Below are positions 43,213-50,885 of a stretch of DNA of 64,000 bases, piece by piece. The DNA is from Streptomyces sp. NBC_01296. Lineage in GTDB: Bacteria > Actinomycetota > Actinomycetes > Streptomycetales > Streptomycetaceae. The stretch spans positions 7,254,001 to 7,318,000 of the forward strand of contig NZ_CP130720.1 in assembly GCF_035984415.1 (NCBI RefSeq), given 5' to 3'. A program made the position numbers and the translations under genes. Each line of letters opens with the position of its first letter. The first letter of the stretch is position 1. The notes beneath the pieces are model-generated. The model did not search any database. It had not been told where the DNA came from and saw only the letters and a program-made list of their open reading frames with translations.

Positions 43213-43440
43213 TGGCCCGTGTATGGCCCGGGACAGCTGGTCAGGGGTGGGATACGGGTGGGAGGAACTGGGAGGAGCAGTACATTTCCAGCGCTGCCGT
43301 GGACGGTGCGCTCTAGGGATCGAAGAAGGCGCCTGCCGGGCAAAAGCCCAGGTCAGGCGCCTTCTTTTGTGGGCTTAGAAGAAGCCCAGCTTCTTCGGTG
43401 AGTAGGACACGAGGAGATTCTTCGTCTGCTGGTAGTGCTC
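43213..43440. repeat. Attachment site E (live dehydrogenase 3' end, element right end)
   Basis: The arm-type repeats TGGCCCGTGTA / TGGCCCGGGA at 43213-43233 follow the integrase stop and closely match the left arm of site B. The core, 43375-43440, is the functional 3' end of the dehydrogenase (HYQQTKNLLVSYSPKKLGFF, TAA). No arm pair occurs on its right, inside the gene, so this is the junction with the original chromosome. Nucleotide differences from A, B and D are largely synonymous. Confidence 0.78.
43325..43364. terminator. Shared terminator of the integrase and aldehyde dehydrogenase
   Basis: GAAGGCGCCTG (43325-43335) pairs with CAGGCGCCTTC (43354-43364), followed by TTTTG on the plus strand. 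It sits between two converging stops, so it can serve both genes. Confidence 0.8.
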
Positions 43441-44898
43441 CAGCATCATCTTGTGGGTCTCGCGGCCTATGCCCGACTGCTTGTAGCCGCCGAAGGCGGC
43501 GTGGGCCGGGTAGGCGTGGTAGCAGTTCGTCCAGACGCGGCCCGCCTGGATCGCGCGGCCCGCGCGGTACGCGGTGTTGATGTCGCGGGTCCAGACGCCG
43601 GCGCCGAGGCCGTACGCCGTGTCGTTGGCGATCCGGACGGCGTCGTCGAAGTCCTGGAAGGACGTCACCGATACGACCGGGCCGAAGATCTCCTCCTGGA
43701 AGATCCGCATCCGGTTGTCGCCCTCGAAGATGGTCGGCTCGACGTAGAAGCCGCCCGCCAGATCGCCGCCGTGCTCGATCCGCCCGCCACCGGTGAGGAT
43801 CTTCGCGCCTTCCTGCCGGCCGATCTCCACGTACGAGAGGACCTTGCGCAGCTGCTCCTCGGAGGCCTGCGCGCCGATCATCGTTTCCGTGTCCAACGGG
43901 TGCCCCGGCACGATCAGTTCGGTGCGGGCCACGGCCGCGTCGAGGAAGTCCCCGTACCGGCCGCGCTCGATCAGCGCGCGGGAGGGGCTCGTGCACACCT
44001 CGCCCTGGTTCAGGGCGAACATGCTGAACCCCTCAAGGGCCTTGTCGCGCAGGTCGTCGTCGGTGGACCAGATGTCGTCGAAGAAGAGGTTGGGGCTCTT
44101 GCCGCCGAGTTCGAGGGTGACCGGCTTGAGGTGCTCCGCCGCGTACTGCATGATCAGCCGTCCCGTGGACGTCTCCCCGGTGAACGCGATCTTCGCCACG
44201 CGCGGGCTGGACGCCAGGGGCTTGCCCGCCTCCTCGCCGAAGCCGTTGACGATGTTCACCACGCCCGGTGGCAGCAGGTCGGCCACGAGGCTCAGCCAGT
44301 AGTGCACCGAGGCCGGGGTCTGCTCGGCCGGCTTCAGCACCACCGTGTTCCCCGCCGCCAGCGCCGGAGCCAGCTTCCACACCGCCATCAGGATCGGGAA
44401 GTTCCACGGGATGATCTGCCCGACCACGCCCAGCGGCTCGTGGAAGTGGTAGGCCACGGTGTCGTCGTCGAGCTGGCTGAGCGCGCCCTCCTGGGCGCGC
44501 AGCGCGCCCGCGAAATAGCGGAACTGGTCGATGGCCAGCGGCATGTCGGCGGCGAGGGTCTCGCGGATCGGCTTGCCGTTCTCCCAGGTCTCCGCGACCG
44601 CCAGGGCCTCCAGGTTCTGCTCCATCCTGTCCGCGATGCGCAGCAGAACGCTCGAGCGCTCGGTGACGGAGGTACGCCCCCAGGCGGGCGCGGCCGCGTG
44701 CGCCGCGTCGAGGGCCCGCTCCACGTCCTCGGCCGTGCCGCGCGCCACCTCGGTGAACGGCCGGCCGTTGACGGGGGAGGGGTTGGCGAAGTACCCGCCG
44801 AGGGCGGGCTCGACGTACTCGCCGCCGATGAAGTGGCCGTAGCGGGACGCGTACGACATGAGCGCGCCTTCGGTACCGGGCGCAGCGTAACGGGCCAT
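43375..44898 (-). CDS. Aldehyde dehydrogenase (NAD-dependent, ExaC/AldA-like)
   Basis: 507 residues from ATG 44898, which has a GGGGAGGACACC site. The family residues are all present: Asn166 in IIPWNFP, Lys189 region (VVLKPAEQTP), general base Glu263 (LELGGKSP), and nucleophile Cys302 (NQGEVCTSP). The enzyme oxidises acetaldehyde or other short aldehydes to acids in the cytosol. A GAF-domain regulator lies just upstream, as in many actinobacterial acetaldehyde-dehydrogenase pairs. The 3' end serves as the integration target for the island to its left; the reading frame is intact, so its C-terminus is unaltered or restored. Confidence 0.9.
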   Translation of the reverse strand: MARYAAPGTEGALMSYASRYGHFIGGEYVEPALGGYFANPSPVNGRPFTEVARGTAEDVERALDAAHAAAPAWGRTSVTERSSVLLRIADRMEQNLEALAVAETWENGKPIRETLAADMPLAIDQFRYFAGALRAQEGALSQLDDDTVAYHFHEPLGVVGQIIPWNFPILMAVWKLAPALAAGNTVVLKPAEQTPASVHYWLSLVADLLPPGVVNIVNGFGEEAGKPLASSPRVAKIAFTGETSTGRLIMQYAAEHLKPVTLELGGKSPNLFFDDIWSTDDDLRDKALEGFSMFALNQGEVCTSPSRALIERGRYGDFLDAAVARTELIVPGHPLDTETMIGAQASEEQLRKVLSYVEIGRQEGAKILTGGGRIEHGGDLAGGFYVEPTIFEGDNRMRIFQEEIFGPVVSVTSFQDFDDAVRIANDTAYGLGAGVWTRDINTAYRAGRAIQAGRVWTNCYHAYPAHAAFGGYKQSGIGRETHKMMLEHYQQTKNLLVSYSPKKLGFF

Positions 44899-44952
44899 GG
44901 TGTCCTCCCCTTGCCGGGCGCCGGCCGCCGTCGGACAGCGCTCGGGAGGAGG

Positions 44953-46329
44953 CTAGGAGCGGGCAGGTTGCGGATACGTTGCACGGCTCGGCCGCGCCGA
45001 CTCCCGCCGGGCGGGGGGTGGTTCGGCGCCGGGTGCGGGTGCGGGTGCGGGTGCGGTGGCGGGGCCGGGTCCCCCGGTGCCGAGTTCGCTGTCGAGGGAC
45101 CGTACGCGGGCCAGCGCCGCCGGGCGTCCCTCCGGCGGCAGCGTCGCGGCCAGCGCCCGCCACGCCGCCGGATCGTCCGCGCCCCACGGGGCGCACACCC
45201 AGTCCGTCAGCAGCCCCGTGTCCGCCCGGGCGATCACGGCGGCCCGGGCCTGGTCCTCGATCCGGCGCCGCAGCCGGACGATGCCCGGTGCGGTCGAGCC
45301 GGGGAGCAGCGGGCCCGCGTAGTGGTGGAGCGCCGCCGACACGGCGCCGGCCGCCAGGTGGCGGGTCACCACGGTGAAGTCCGCCTCCAGCGGCGCCGCC
45401 GTGCGGTAGGGCCGCGAGAGCGGGGCTCGGGCCCCCAACAGCCCGCGCAGCCTTGACATTTCGGCGCGCAGGGTCACCGGTGACACCGACTCGTCCTCGT
45501 ACAGCGCGATCGCCAGCTCCTCGCCCGACAGCCCCTCGGGGTGGTGCGCGAGGAGCGCCATGATCTCGCTGTGCCGCCGGCCCAGCCGGATCCTCGCGCC
45601 GTCACCGCCGACCAGCAGTGCCTCGTCCCGGCCGAGGGCGCCGAAGGTGTCCCCGGCTGTCTGCGGGAACGGGTCCAGCAGCGCCAGCTGGGCCTCAGCG
45701 GCCCGGGCCACCGCCTGCACGAAGGCGAGGGAGTGCGGATGGGCCAGGCCGTCGCCGCCGGTGATGTCCACCGCGCCGAGCAGCCGGCCGGTACGGGGGT
45801 CGCGCACCGGGGCCGCCGCACACGTCCAGGGGTGGACCTGACGGCTGAAGTGCTCGGCCCCGAAGACCTGGACCGGCTCCCCGACGGCGACCGCCGTACC
45901 CGGTGCGTTGGTCCCCATCGCGGTCTCGGCCCAGCGCGCGCCCGGCACGAAGCCGAGCCCCTCCGCCCGGCGCAGCGTGGCCGCCTCGCCCTCCACCCAC
46001 AGCAGGCTGCCCCGGGCGTCGCACACGGCCAGCAGATGGGCCCCGTGCGCCGCGAAGGCCCCCACGAGGTCCCGGAACACCGGCATCACCCGGGCCAGCG
46101 GGTGCTGCGCACGGTACGACCGCAGCTCCGCCTCCGCCAGCTCCACCCGGGGGGTGCACTCAGGGCCGACCCTGGCCCGGTTGCACCGCCGCCAGGAATT
46201 CGCGATCACCGCCCGGACCGGAGCCTCGACCAGCCCGTCCTGCGTGAACGCGGTGTGCGCCCGCCGCAGCACGCGCGTGCGCTCGGCGGGATCGGCCCCG
46301 CCCGGCAGCGCCACCGACGGATCGTCCAT
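44953..46329 (-). CDS. GAF-domain transcriptional regulator of the aldehyde dehydrogenase
   Basis: 458 residues from ATG 46329 with GGGAGGGTG. The N-terminal half is AcoR-like: VRAVIANSWRRCNRARVGPE, then a GAF domain (ATLRRAEGLGFVPGARWAET, GTNAPGTAVAVGEPVQVFGA, HPWTCAAAPVRDPRTGRLLG). Unlike AcoR it lacks a sigma-54 AAA+ domain, which suits an actinobacterium, and instead has a winged-helix region (LGRRHSEIMALLAHHPEGLS, then LAIALYEDESVSPVTLRAEM). The C-terminus is a Pro/Ala repeat tail. It probably senses an aldehyde or related metabolite and activates the gene 54 bp downstream. Confidence 0.85.
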   Translation of the reverse strand: MDDPSVALPGGADPAERTRVLRRAHTAFTQDGLVEAPVRAVIANSWRRCNRARVGPECTPRVELAEAELRSYRAQHPLARVMPVFRDLVGAFAAHGAHLLAVCDARGSLLWVEGEAATLRRAEGLGFVPGARWAETAMGTNAPGTAVAVGEPVQVFGAEHFSRQVHPWTCAAAPVRDPRTGRLLGAVDITGGDGLAHPHSLAFVQAVARAAEAQLALLDPFPQTAGDTFGALGRDEALLVGGDGARIRLGRRHSEIMALLAHHPEGLSGEELAIALYEDESVSPVTLRAEMSRLRGLLGARAPLSRPYRTAAPLEADFTVVTRHLAAGAVSAALHHYAGPLLPGSTAPGIVRLRRRIEDQARAAVIARADTGLLTDWVCAPWGADDPAAWRALAATLPPEGRPAALARVRSLDSELGTGGPGPATAPAPAPAPGAEPPPARRESARPSRATYPQPARS

Positions 46330-46599
46330 GTCACCCTCCCGTGGTGCCGCGGTCCCCGGAGCGCCCCCATCGTCGTCCCGACTCCGGCCCGCGACAAGCA
46401 GCAGGTCGGCCAGGCCGTGCCGAAACGCCGCCAGGCCCTGCCGGGCGGCCCGGGCCGGAGGCCCCGGCCGGGGCGGCCGGGCCCGTGGCGGCCCCGGCCG
46501 GGAGGCGTACGGCGTCTTCGTCCGGAGCGGGGCGGGAACGCGGCGGCGCGGTGGTGCGTTGAGGGGGTAGTGGTCGACGACAGCTGGAGGTGTCCGCAG

Positions 46600-46782
46600 A
46601 TGTCCAAGCGCGGCAAGGTCGCGGTTGCCGGAGTCGCGGCAGCCATCGTGTTGTTCTGGACGGTCGGGTTCTGGGCAGGGCTGCTGGTCCTGATCGGGGT
46701 GCCGGCGGCCGCCTATCTGCTGCTGGACTCCTCCCAGCGGCGTCGTCTGCGGGGTATGTCCAGAAAGCAGCTCGGCCGCTGA
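46600..46782 (+). CDS. Small membrane protein
   Basis: 60 residues with a GGAGG site 10 bp upstream. A basic N-terminus (MSKRGK) is followed by a hydrophobic hairpin of two segments (VAVAGVAAAIVLFWTVGFWA and LLVLIGVPAAAYLLL) and a basic C-terminus (RRRLRGMSRKQLGR). Function unknown. It is common-looking Streptomyces chromosomal content. It converges with TrmO 11 bp away. Confidence 0.65.
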   Translation: MSKRGKVAVAGVAAAIVLFWTVGFWAGLLVLIGVPAAAYLLLDSSQRRRLRGMSRKQLGR

Positions 46783-46792
46783 GCGGGCGCGG

Positions 46793-47254
46793 TCAGTAGT
46801 AGTCGCGCATCAGGGTCGTCGCCCACTCCGGCTGGCGCACATCTCCGCGCGGGCCGAATTCGGCCAGGTACGGCTTCAGGTCGAGCACCGGGGTGCCGTC
46901 CACCGCGTCCAGGCCCTCCACGTGAACGTCCAGGCCGTCCACCTTCAGGATCCGGCAGCGGGAGACACCCAGCCGGTTCGGCCTGTTCTTGCCGCGCTGC
47001 GCGAAGATGCCGACCAGCGGCCAGTCCGGGTTGCCCCGGGGGTGCCGCGCGCCCGTCTCGACCTTCTCCACCGGGACGCGGTCGAAGTGGTAGACGACCT
47101 CGAGGTGCGAGAACTCCGCCAGCCCGTACAGGGCCTCCGGGCCGAACCGCCCGGCGTCCAGGCGGATCACGGCCGTCTCCCGCCCCCAGTCGTCGTCGAC
47201 GACCTCCGCGCGGCCGCCCACCACCACGGCCACCGGCTCCGACTCCACCAGCAC
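46793..47254 (-). CDS. trmO: TrmO-like (TsaA/UPF0066) tRNA N6-threonylcarbamoyladenosine methyltransferase
   Basis: 153 residues from GTG 47254, behind GAGGGAG. Family motifs are seen: LAEFSHLEVVYHFDRVP, then TGARHPRGNPDWPLVGIFAQ with RGKNRPNRLGVSRCR and the terminal VLDLKPYLAEFGP. These are the SAM-binding and catalytic blocks of the TsaA fold. In characterised members the protein methylates t6A37 in tRNA-Thr. The predicted role is inferred from the family; some members are of unproven function. It may form a unit with the upstream hypothetical protein 17 bp away. Confidence 0.82.
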   Translation of the reverse strand: MLVESEPVAVVVGGRAEVVDDDWGRETAVIRLDAGRFGPEALYGLAEFSHLEVVYHFDRVPVEKVETGARHPRGNPDWPLVGIFAQRGKNRPNRLGVSRCRILKVDGLDVHVEGLDAVDGTPVLDLKPYLAEFGPRGDVRQPEWATTLMRDYY

Positions 47255-47270
47255 AGCGTCTCCCTCGGGT

Positions 47271-48065
47271 TCAGACCGGGCGTACGGCGATGCGGTCCAG
47301 CGCCGCCAGCAGCTCCGGCAGTTTCGGCAGAGCGAGATCGGGATCTCCGTCGCGGGGGACCGCGAGCACCTCGCCCGCCTCCTCGTCCAGCAGTACGAAG
47401 GCCGCGTCGTCGGTCCGGGCCACCAGCGACCACCCGGGCCCGTCCACGCGCAGGGTCCGCGCCCCCTCGCCCGCGAACGAGGACCGCACCCGCCCGGGCG
47501 GCGGCGGGCTCTGCGTGTACTCCACGGCCTCCTCGAGCGCCCGCGCGAGCCCGGGGTGCGCCGCGGCCGCCGCCCCACCGTCCGTCGCGACGCGCTCGCG
47601 CCAGTCGGACCACTCCCGAGCGATCTGGTCCGCGCCCATGCGCCGCTGCACCGGACCCCACGCCTCGGCGGACGGCGGCGCCAGCGGCACCCGCCCGGTG
47701 CCGTCGGCGCCCTGCTCCGGATCGTGCGGATCCGGGATCCCCGGCGTCGCCACCGACAGGTCCAGCGGCCAGCCCGCCAGCGAGACCACGATCGTCCGCT
47801 CGTCCGGCGACAGGTCGTACTCCATGCCGCAGTCCCAGGAGGCGATCGCCATGGCCACGAGCGAGACGTCGTCCACGACGACGGTCCAGCGCGCACCCTC
47901 CTCGTCCTGGCCGAGCACCAGCCCGTACCCCCGCGCCACCGGCTTCACGCCCAGCAGCGCGCAGGCCTCCGGGAAATCGTCGCCCAGGATGCTCGGGAAC
48001 TGCGCAGGGGTCAGCAGCACGGCGGTCAGCACATAGAGCGAACCGCCCTCCTCCTCGTCGGACAC
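47271..48065 (-). CDS. Hypothetical protein
   Basis: 264 residues from GTG 48065 with GGGAGG four bases upstream. No domain is recognised. The acidic start (MSDEEEGG) is followed by an alpha/beta-looking soluble protein with repeated short strands (LYVLTAVLLTPAQFPSIL, WTVVVDDVSLVAMAIASWDC, GWSLVARTDDAAFVLLDEEA). It has no signal peptide or membrane segment. It is 17 bp before TrmO and may be co-transcribed. Confidence 0.65.
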   Translation of the reverse strand: MSDEEEGGSLYVLTAVLLTPAQFPSILGDDFPEACALLGVKPVARGYGLVLGQDEEGARWTVVVDDVSLVAMAIASWDCGMEYDLSPDERTIVVSLAGWPLDLSVATPGIPDPHDPEQGADGTGRVPLAPPSAEAWGPVQRRMGADQIAREWSDWRERVATDGGAAAAAHPGLARALEEAVEYTQSPPPPGRVRSSFAGEGARTLRVDGPGWSLVARTDDAAFVLLDEEAGEVLAVPRDGDPDLALPKLPELLAALDRIAVRPV

Positions 48066-48200
48066 GTGGCCTCCCGGTCGCTCTCTCGTCGGCGCACCCT
48101 AACCAGCGGGTAACCCCCGCGTCGAGAGCCTGCGGGCGACGATTTCCAAGCCCGCCACCTGCACGTAGAGTTGGGTCCCCGCCACAGAAAGGGACACTCG

Positions 48201-49115
48201 GTGCAGCGTTACGACCGGCTGAGGGAGATCCTCCGTCTCGACCCCGACAAGGACTTCCTCACCATCTACCGGCTCACCGCCACCTACGAGTTCCCCTGGG
48301 ACTTCACCCGCGCGCTGGAGCTCGCGCTCTTCCGCACCTACGCCGTGCCCGGCATCGGCCGCCTGCTGGCCGAGACCGCCGAGTTCACCGACCGCCCGCA
48401 GAAACGCTACGACGACACCGCGCTGCTCCTCGACGCCGTCGTGGAGCACGGATTCGAGAGCGAGACGGCGCGCACCGCGATCCGCCGCGTCAACCAGATG
48501 CACCGCGTCTACGACATCGCCAACGAGGACATGCGCTACGTCCTGTGTACTTTCGTGGTGATTCCGGCGCGCTGGCTGGACGCGTACGGCTGGCGCCCGA
48601 TGACCCACCACGAGCGCCGGGCCAGCGCGAACTACTACGCCGAACTCGGCCGACACATGGGCATCACGGACATCCCGGGCTCCTACGAGGAGTTCGAGGA
48701 GACCCTGAACGCCTACGAGGAGGCACACTTCGGCTGGGACGAGGGCGGCCGCAAGGTCGCCGACTCCACCATCGGCCTGATGGCCTCCTGGTACCCGGCG
48801 CCGCTCGCCCCCGCGGTGCGCGCGCTCAGCCTCTCCCTCCTCGACGAGCCGCTGCTGTCCGCCTTCCGCTACGAGAGCCCCCGCCCCCAGGTCAAGGCGC
48901 TGTTCCGGGGCGCCCTGAAGCTGCGCGGCCGCGCCGTCCGGCTGCTGCCGCCGCGCAAGGCCCCGCACTACGCCCGCCAGAACCCGGAGATCAAGGGGTA
49001 CCCCCACGGCTACGACGTGGGCGAGCTCGGCACGTTTCCCGTGCCCGGCTCGGGGGGATGCCCCGTCCCTCATCCCCGCCGGCCGGCCGGAGCCGAGGCC
49101 CAGCCTCCGGCGTGA
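48201..49115 (+). CDS. MpaB-family (DUF2236) oxygenase-like protein
   Basis: 304 residues from GTG 48201 after AAAGGG. The DUF2236/latex-clearing-protein-related fold is suggested by EFPWDFTRALELALFRTYAV, then PQKRYDDTALLLDAVVEHGF and AIRRVNQMHRVYDIANEDMR, and WYPAPLAPAVRALSLSLLDE. The conserved His and Arg residues expected for a heme or metal pocket occur in RVNQMHR and around MTHHERR. MpaB and Lcp proteins cleave C=C bonds with O2. The substrate here is unknown. The C-terminal 30 residues are low-complexity. Confidence 0.8.
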   Translation: MQRYDRLREILRLDPDKDFLTIYRLTATYEFPWDFTRALELALFRTYAVPGIGRLLAETAEFTDRPQKRYDDTALLLDAVVEHGFESETARTAIRRVNQMHRVYDIANEDMRYVLCTFVVIPARWLDAYGWRPMTHHERRASANYYAELGRHMGITDIPGSYEEFEETLNAYEEAHFGWDEGGRKVADSTIGLMASWYPAPLAPAVRALSLSLLDEPLLSAFRYESPRPQVKALFRGALKLRGRAVRLLPPRKAPHYARQNPEIKGYPHGYDVGELGTFPVPGSGGCPVPHPRRPAGAEAQPPA

Positions 49116-49181
49116 TCCGGGGCACCTGCCCGGACCCCGGGCGAGGTGCCGACGTAAGAACGTGTGTGAGGGGTGTGCGGG

Positions 49182-49781
49182 TCAGGCACGGCGCACCGCG
49201 AGCGCCAGGAAGCGGGCGTCCTCGTCGGCGTACGAGGTCATGTCCCAGCCCGAACCGGCCAGCAGCGGGCCGAGGTTGTGCTCGGCCCGCTGGTCGTCCG
49301 GCGTCAGCTCGCGTCCCTGCCGCGCGGCGAGGGCCGCTCGCCCGATCGGGTGAAACAGGGCGAGCCCGCCGCCGGGGCGCACGACGCGGGCGAGCTCCCG
49401 CAGGTTCGCCTCCGGGTCGGGAAGGTGCGCGATCAGCCCGGCGGCGAAGACGGCGTCGAGCACCCCGTCACGCAGCGGCAGCCGGGCCACGTCCGCGAGC
49501 AGCAGCGTGCCCTGCGCACCCCGCCCGGCCTGCCGCGCGGCGGCCAGCATCTGCGGGGTGAGGTCCGCGCCGAGCACCGTGCCGGCCGGGCCGACGGCGG
49601 CGCGCAGCGCCGGCAGCGCACGCCCGGTTCCGCAGCCCGCGTCGAGCACGCGGTCCCCGGGGCGCAGGCCGAACTCGGCCACGGCGGTCGTGAACGCGGG
49701 CCCGTCATCCGGGAACTTCCGGTCCCAGTCGGCGGCGCGTGCCCCGAAGAACTCCTGCACGTGCGTGTGGTCTTCGCTCAT
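49182..49781 (-). CDS. Class I SAM-dependent methyltransferase
   Basis: 199 residues from ATG 49781 (MSEDHTHVQEFFGARAADWD); a GTG six codons upstream is an alternative. Motif I is RVLDAGCGTGRALPAL (~48-63), followed by GADLTPQMLAAAR (motif II) and LDAVFAAGLIAHLPDP (motif IV), the Methyltransf_11/25 layout. The acceptor is unknown. Its stop converges with the MpaB gene. Confidence 0.82.
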   Translation of the reverse strand: MSEDHTHVQEFFGARAADWDRKFPDDGPAFTTAVAEFGLRPGDRVLDAGCGTGRALPALRAAVGPAGTVLGADLTPQMLAAARQAGRGAQGTLLLADVARLPLRDGVLDAVFAAGLIAHLPDPEANLRELARVVRPGGGLALFHPIGRAALAARQGRELTPDDQRAEHNLGPLLAGSGWDMTSYADEDARFLALAVRRA

Positions 49782-49995
49782 GTGGACATGATCCCCCACG
49801 GGCTCGTGCCCGGGGTGTCAGCGGTGCGAGCTGCGTGTGCAGTGCATCCGGTGCGTGCGGTGCGTGCGGTGCGTGCGCAAGGTGGCACGTGGCGTGATCG
49901 AAGACGAACGTAGCTCTGTCATATTCCAGCAGTTCCAGCTGCTTTCGAAATGCGCCCCTTGTTCGTGCCCTCACCCGGACTAGCGTCCCGGGGCC

Positions 49996-50787
49996 ATGGG
50001 ACACCTCGACCACGCGGCCTATGGCTGGCTGACACCCGTACTGTCATATGTGATGGCGTCCATCGGCGCCGCCCTCGGGCTGCGCTGTACCGTCCGCGCA
50101 CTCGCCGCGACGACCGGATCCTCCCGCCGCAACTGGCTCCTCACCGCGGCCTCCGCCATCGGCACCGGCATCTGGACGATGCACTTCGTCGCGATGCTCG
50201 GCTTCAACGTCACCGGCACCGAGATCCACTACAACGTGCCGCTGACCATCCTCAGCCTGCTCGTCGCCATGGTCGTCGTCGGCGCCGGCGTCTTCGCCGT
50301 CGGCTACGGCAGGGACCGCGGCCGCGCCCTGGTCCTCGGCGGGCTCACCACCGGCCTCGGCGTCGCCAGCATGCACTACCTCGGCATGGCCGCCCTGCGC
50401 CTGCACGGCAGCATCTCGTACGACCCGCTCACGGTCGGGCTCTCGGTCGCCATCGCCGTCGTCGCGGCCACCGCCGCGCTGTGGGCCGCGCTCAACATCA
50501 AGGCGCCGGCCGCCGTGGCCGTCGCCTCGCTCGTCATGGGCGCCGCCGTCAGCAGCATGCACTACACCGGGATGATGGCGGTCGCCGTCCGCGTCGTCCC
50601 CTCGGACCAGGCCCTGCCGGGCGCCACCGCGATGCAGTTCATCTTCCCGCTCGCCGTCGGGCTCGGCTCGTACCTCTTCATCACCTCCGCGTTCGTCGCG
50701 CTCTCCCCGACCGCGGACGAGCGTGCCGCCTCGGCCTCGGCCTCGGCCTCCGCCGCCCGGCCCGCTGAACCGCTGACCTCGGCCTGA
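49996..50787 (+). CDS. MHYT-domain membrane sensor
   Basis: 263 residues with about seven membrane helices. Three copies of the MHYT-type motif occur: WTMHFVAML, ASMHYLGM and SSMHYTGMM, about 70 residues apart. Their Met, His and Tyr residues are proposed to coordinate copper and sense O2, CO or NO. Unlike most MHYT proteins no GGDEF, EAL or kinase domain is attached. It ends ~100 bp before the conservon histidine kinase, so it may feed a signal to it (inference). Confidence 0.85.
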   Translation: MGHLDHAAYGWLTPVLSYVMASIGAALGLRCTVRALAATTGSSRRNWLLTAASAIGTGIWTMHFVAMLGFNVTGTEIHYNVPLTILSLLVAMVVVGAGVFAVGYGRDRGRALVLGGLTTGLGVASMHYLGMAALRLHGSISYDPLTVGLSVAIAVVAATAALWAALNIKAPAAVAVASLVMGAAVSSMHYTGMMAVAVRVVPSDQALPGATAMQFIFPLAVGLGSYLFITSAFVALSPTADERAASASASASAARPAEPLTSA

Positions 50788-50885
50788 TCGGCCCGCCGGC
50801 CCGGCCCGGCTCCCTACCGGCCGACTCCCCACCCGGCCGACTCCCCGACTCGACCCCGCTGGACCGCACCCCGAACGAGGAGCCC

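Noticed and set aside
45000..45070. Tandem GCGGGTGCGGGT repeat as a regulatory element
   Set aside because: It encodes the Pro-Ala tail of the GAF regulator on the minus strand.
46922..49561. An 879-codon open frame
   Set aside because: It runs antisense to TrmO and the hypothetical protein and out of frame with the MpaB gene, with arginine/proline-rich nonsense composition.
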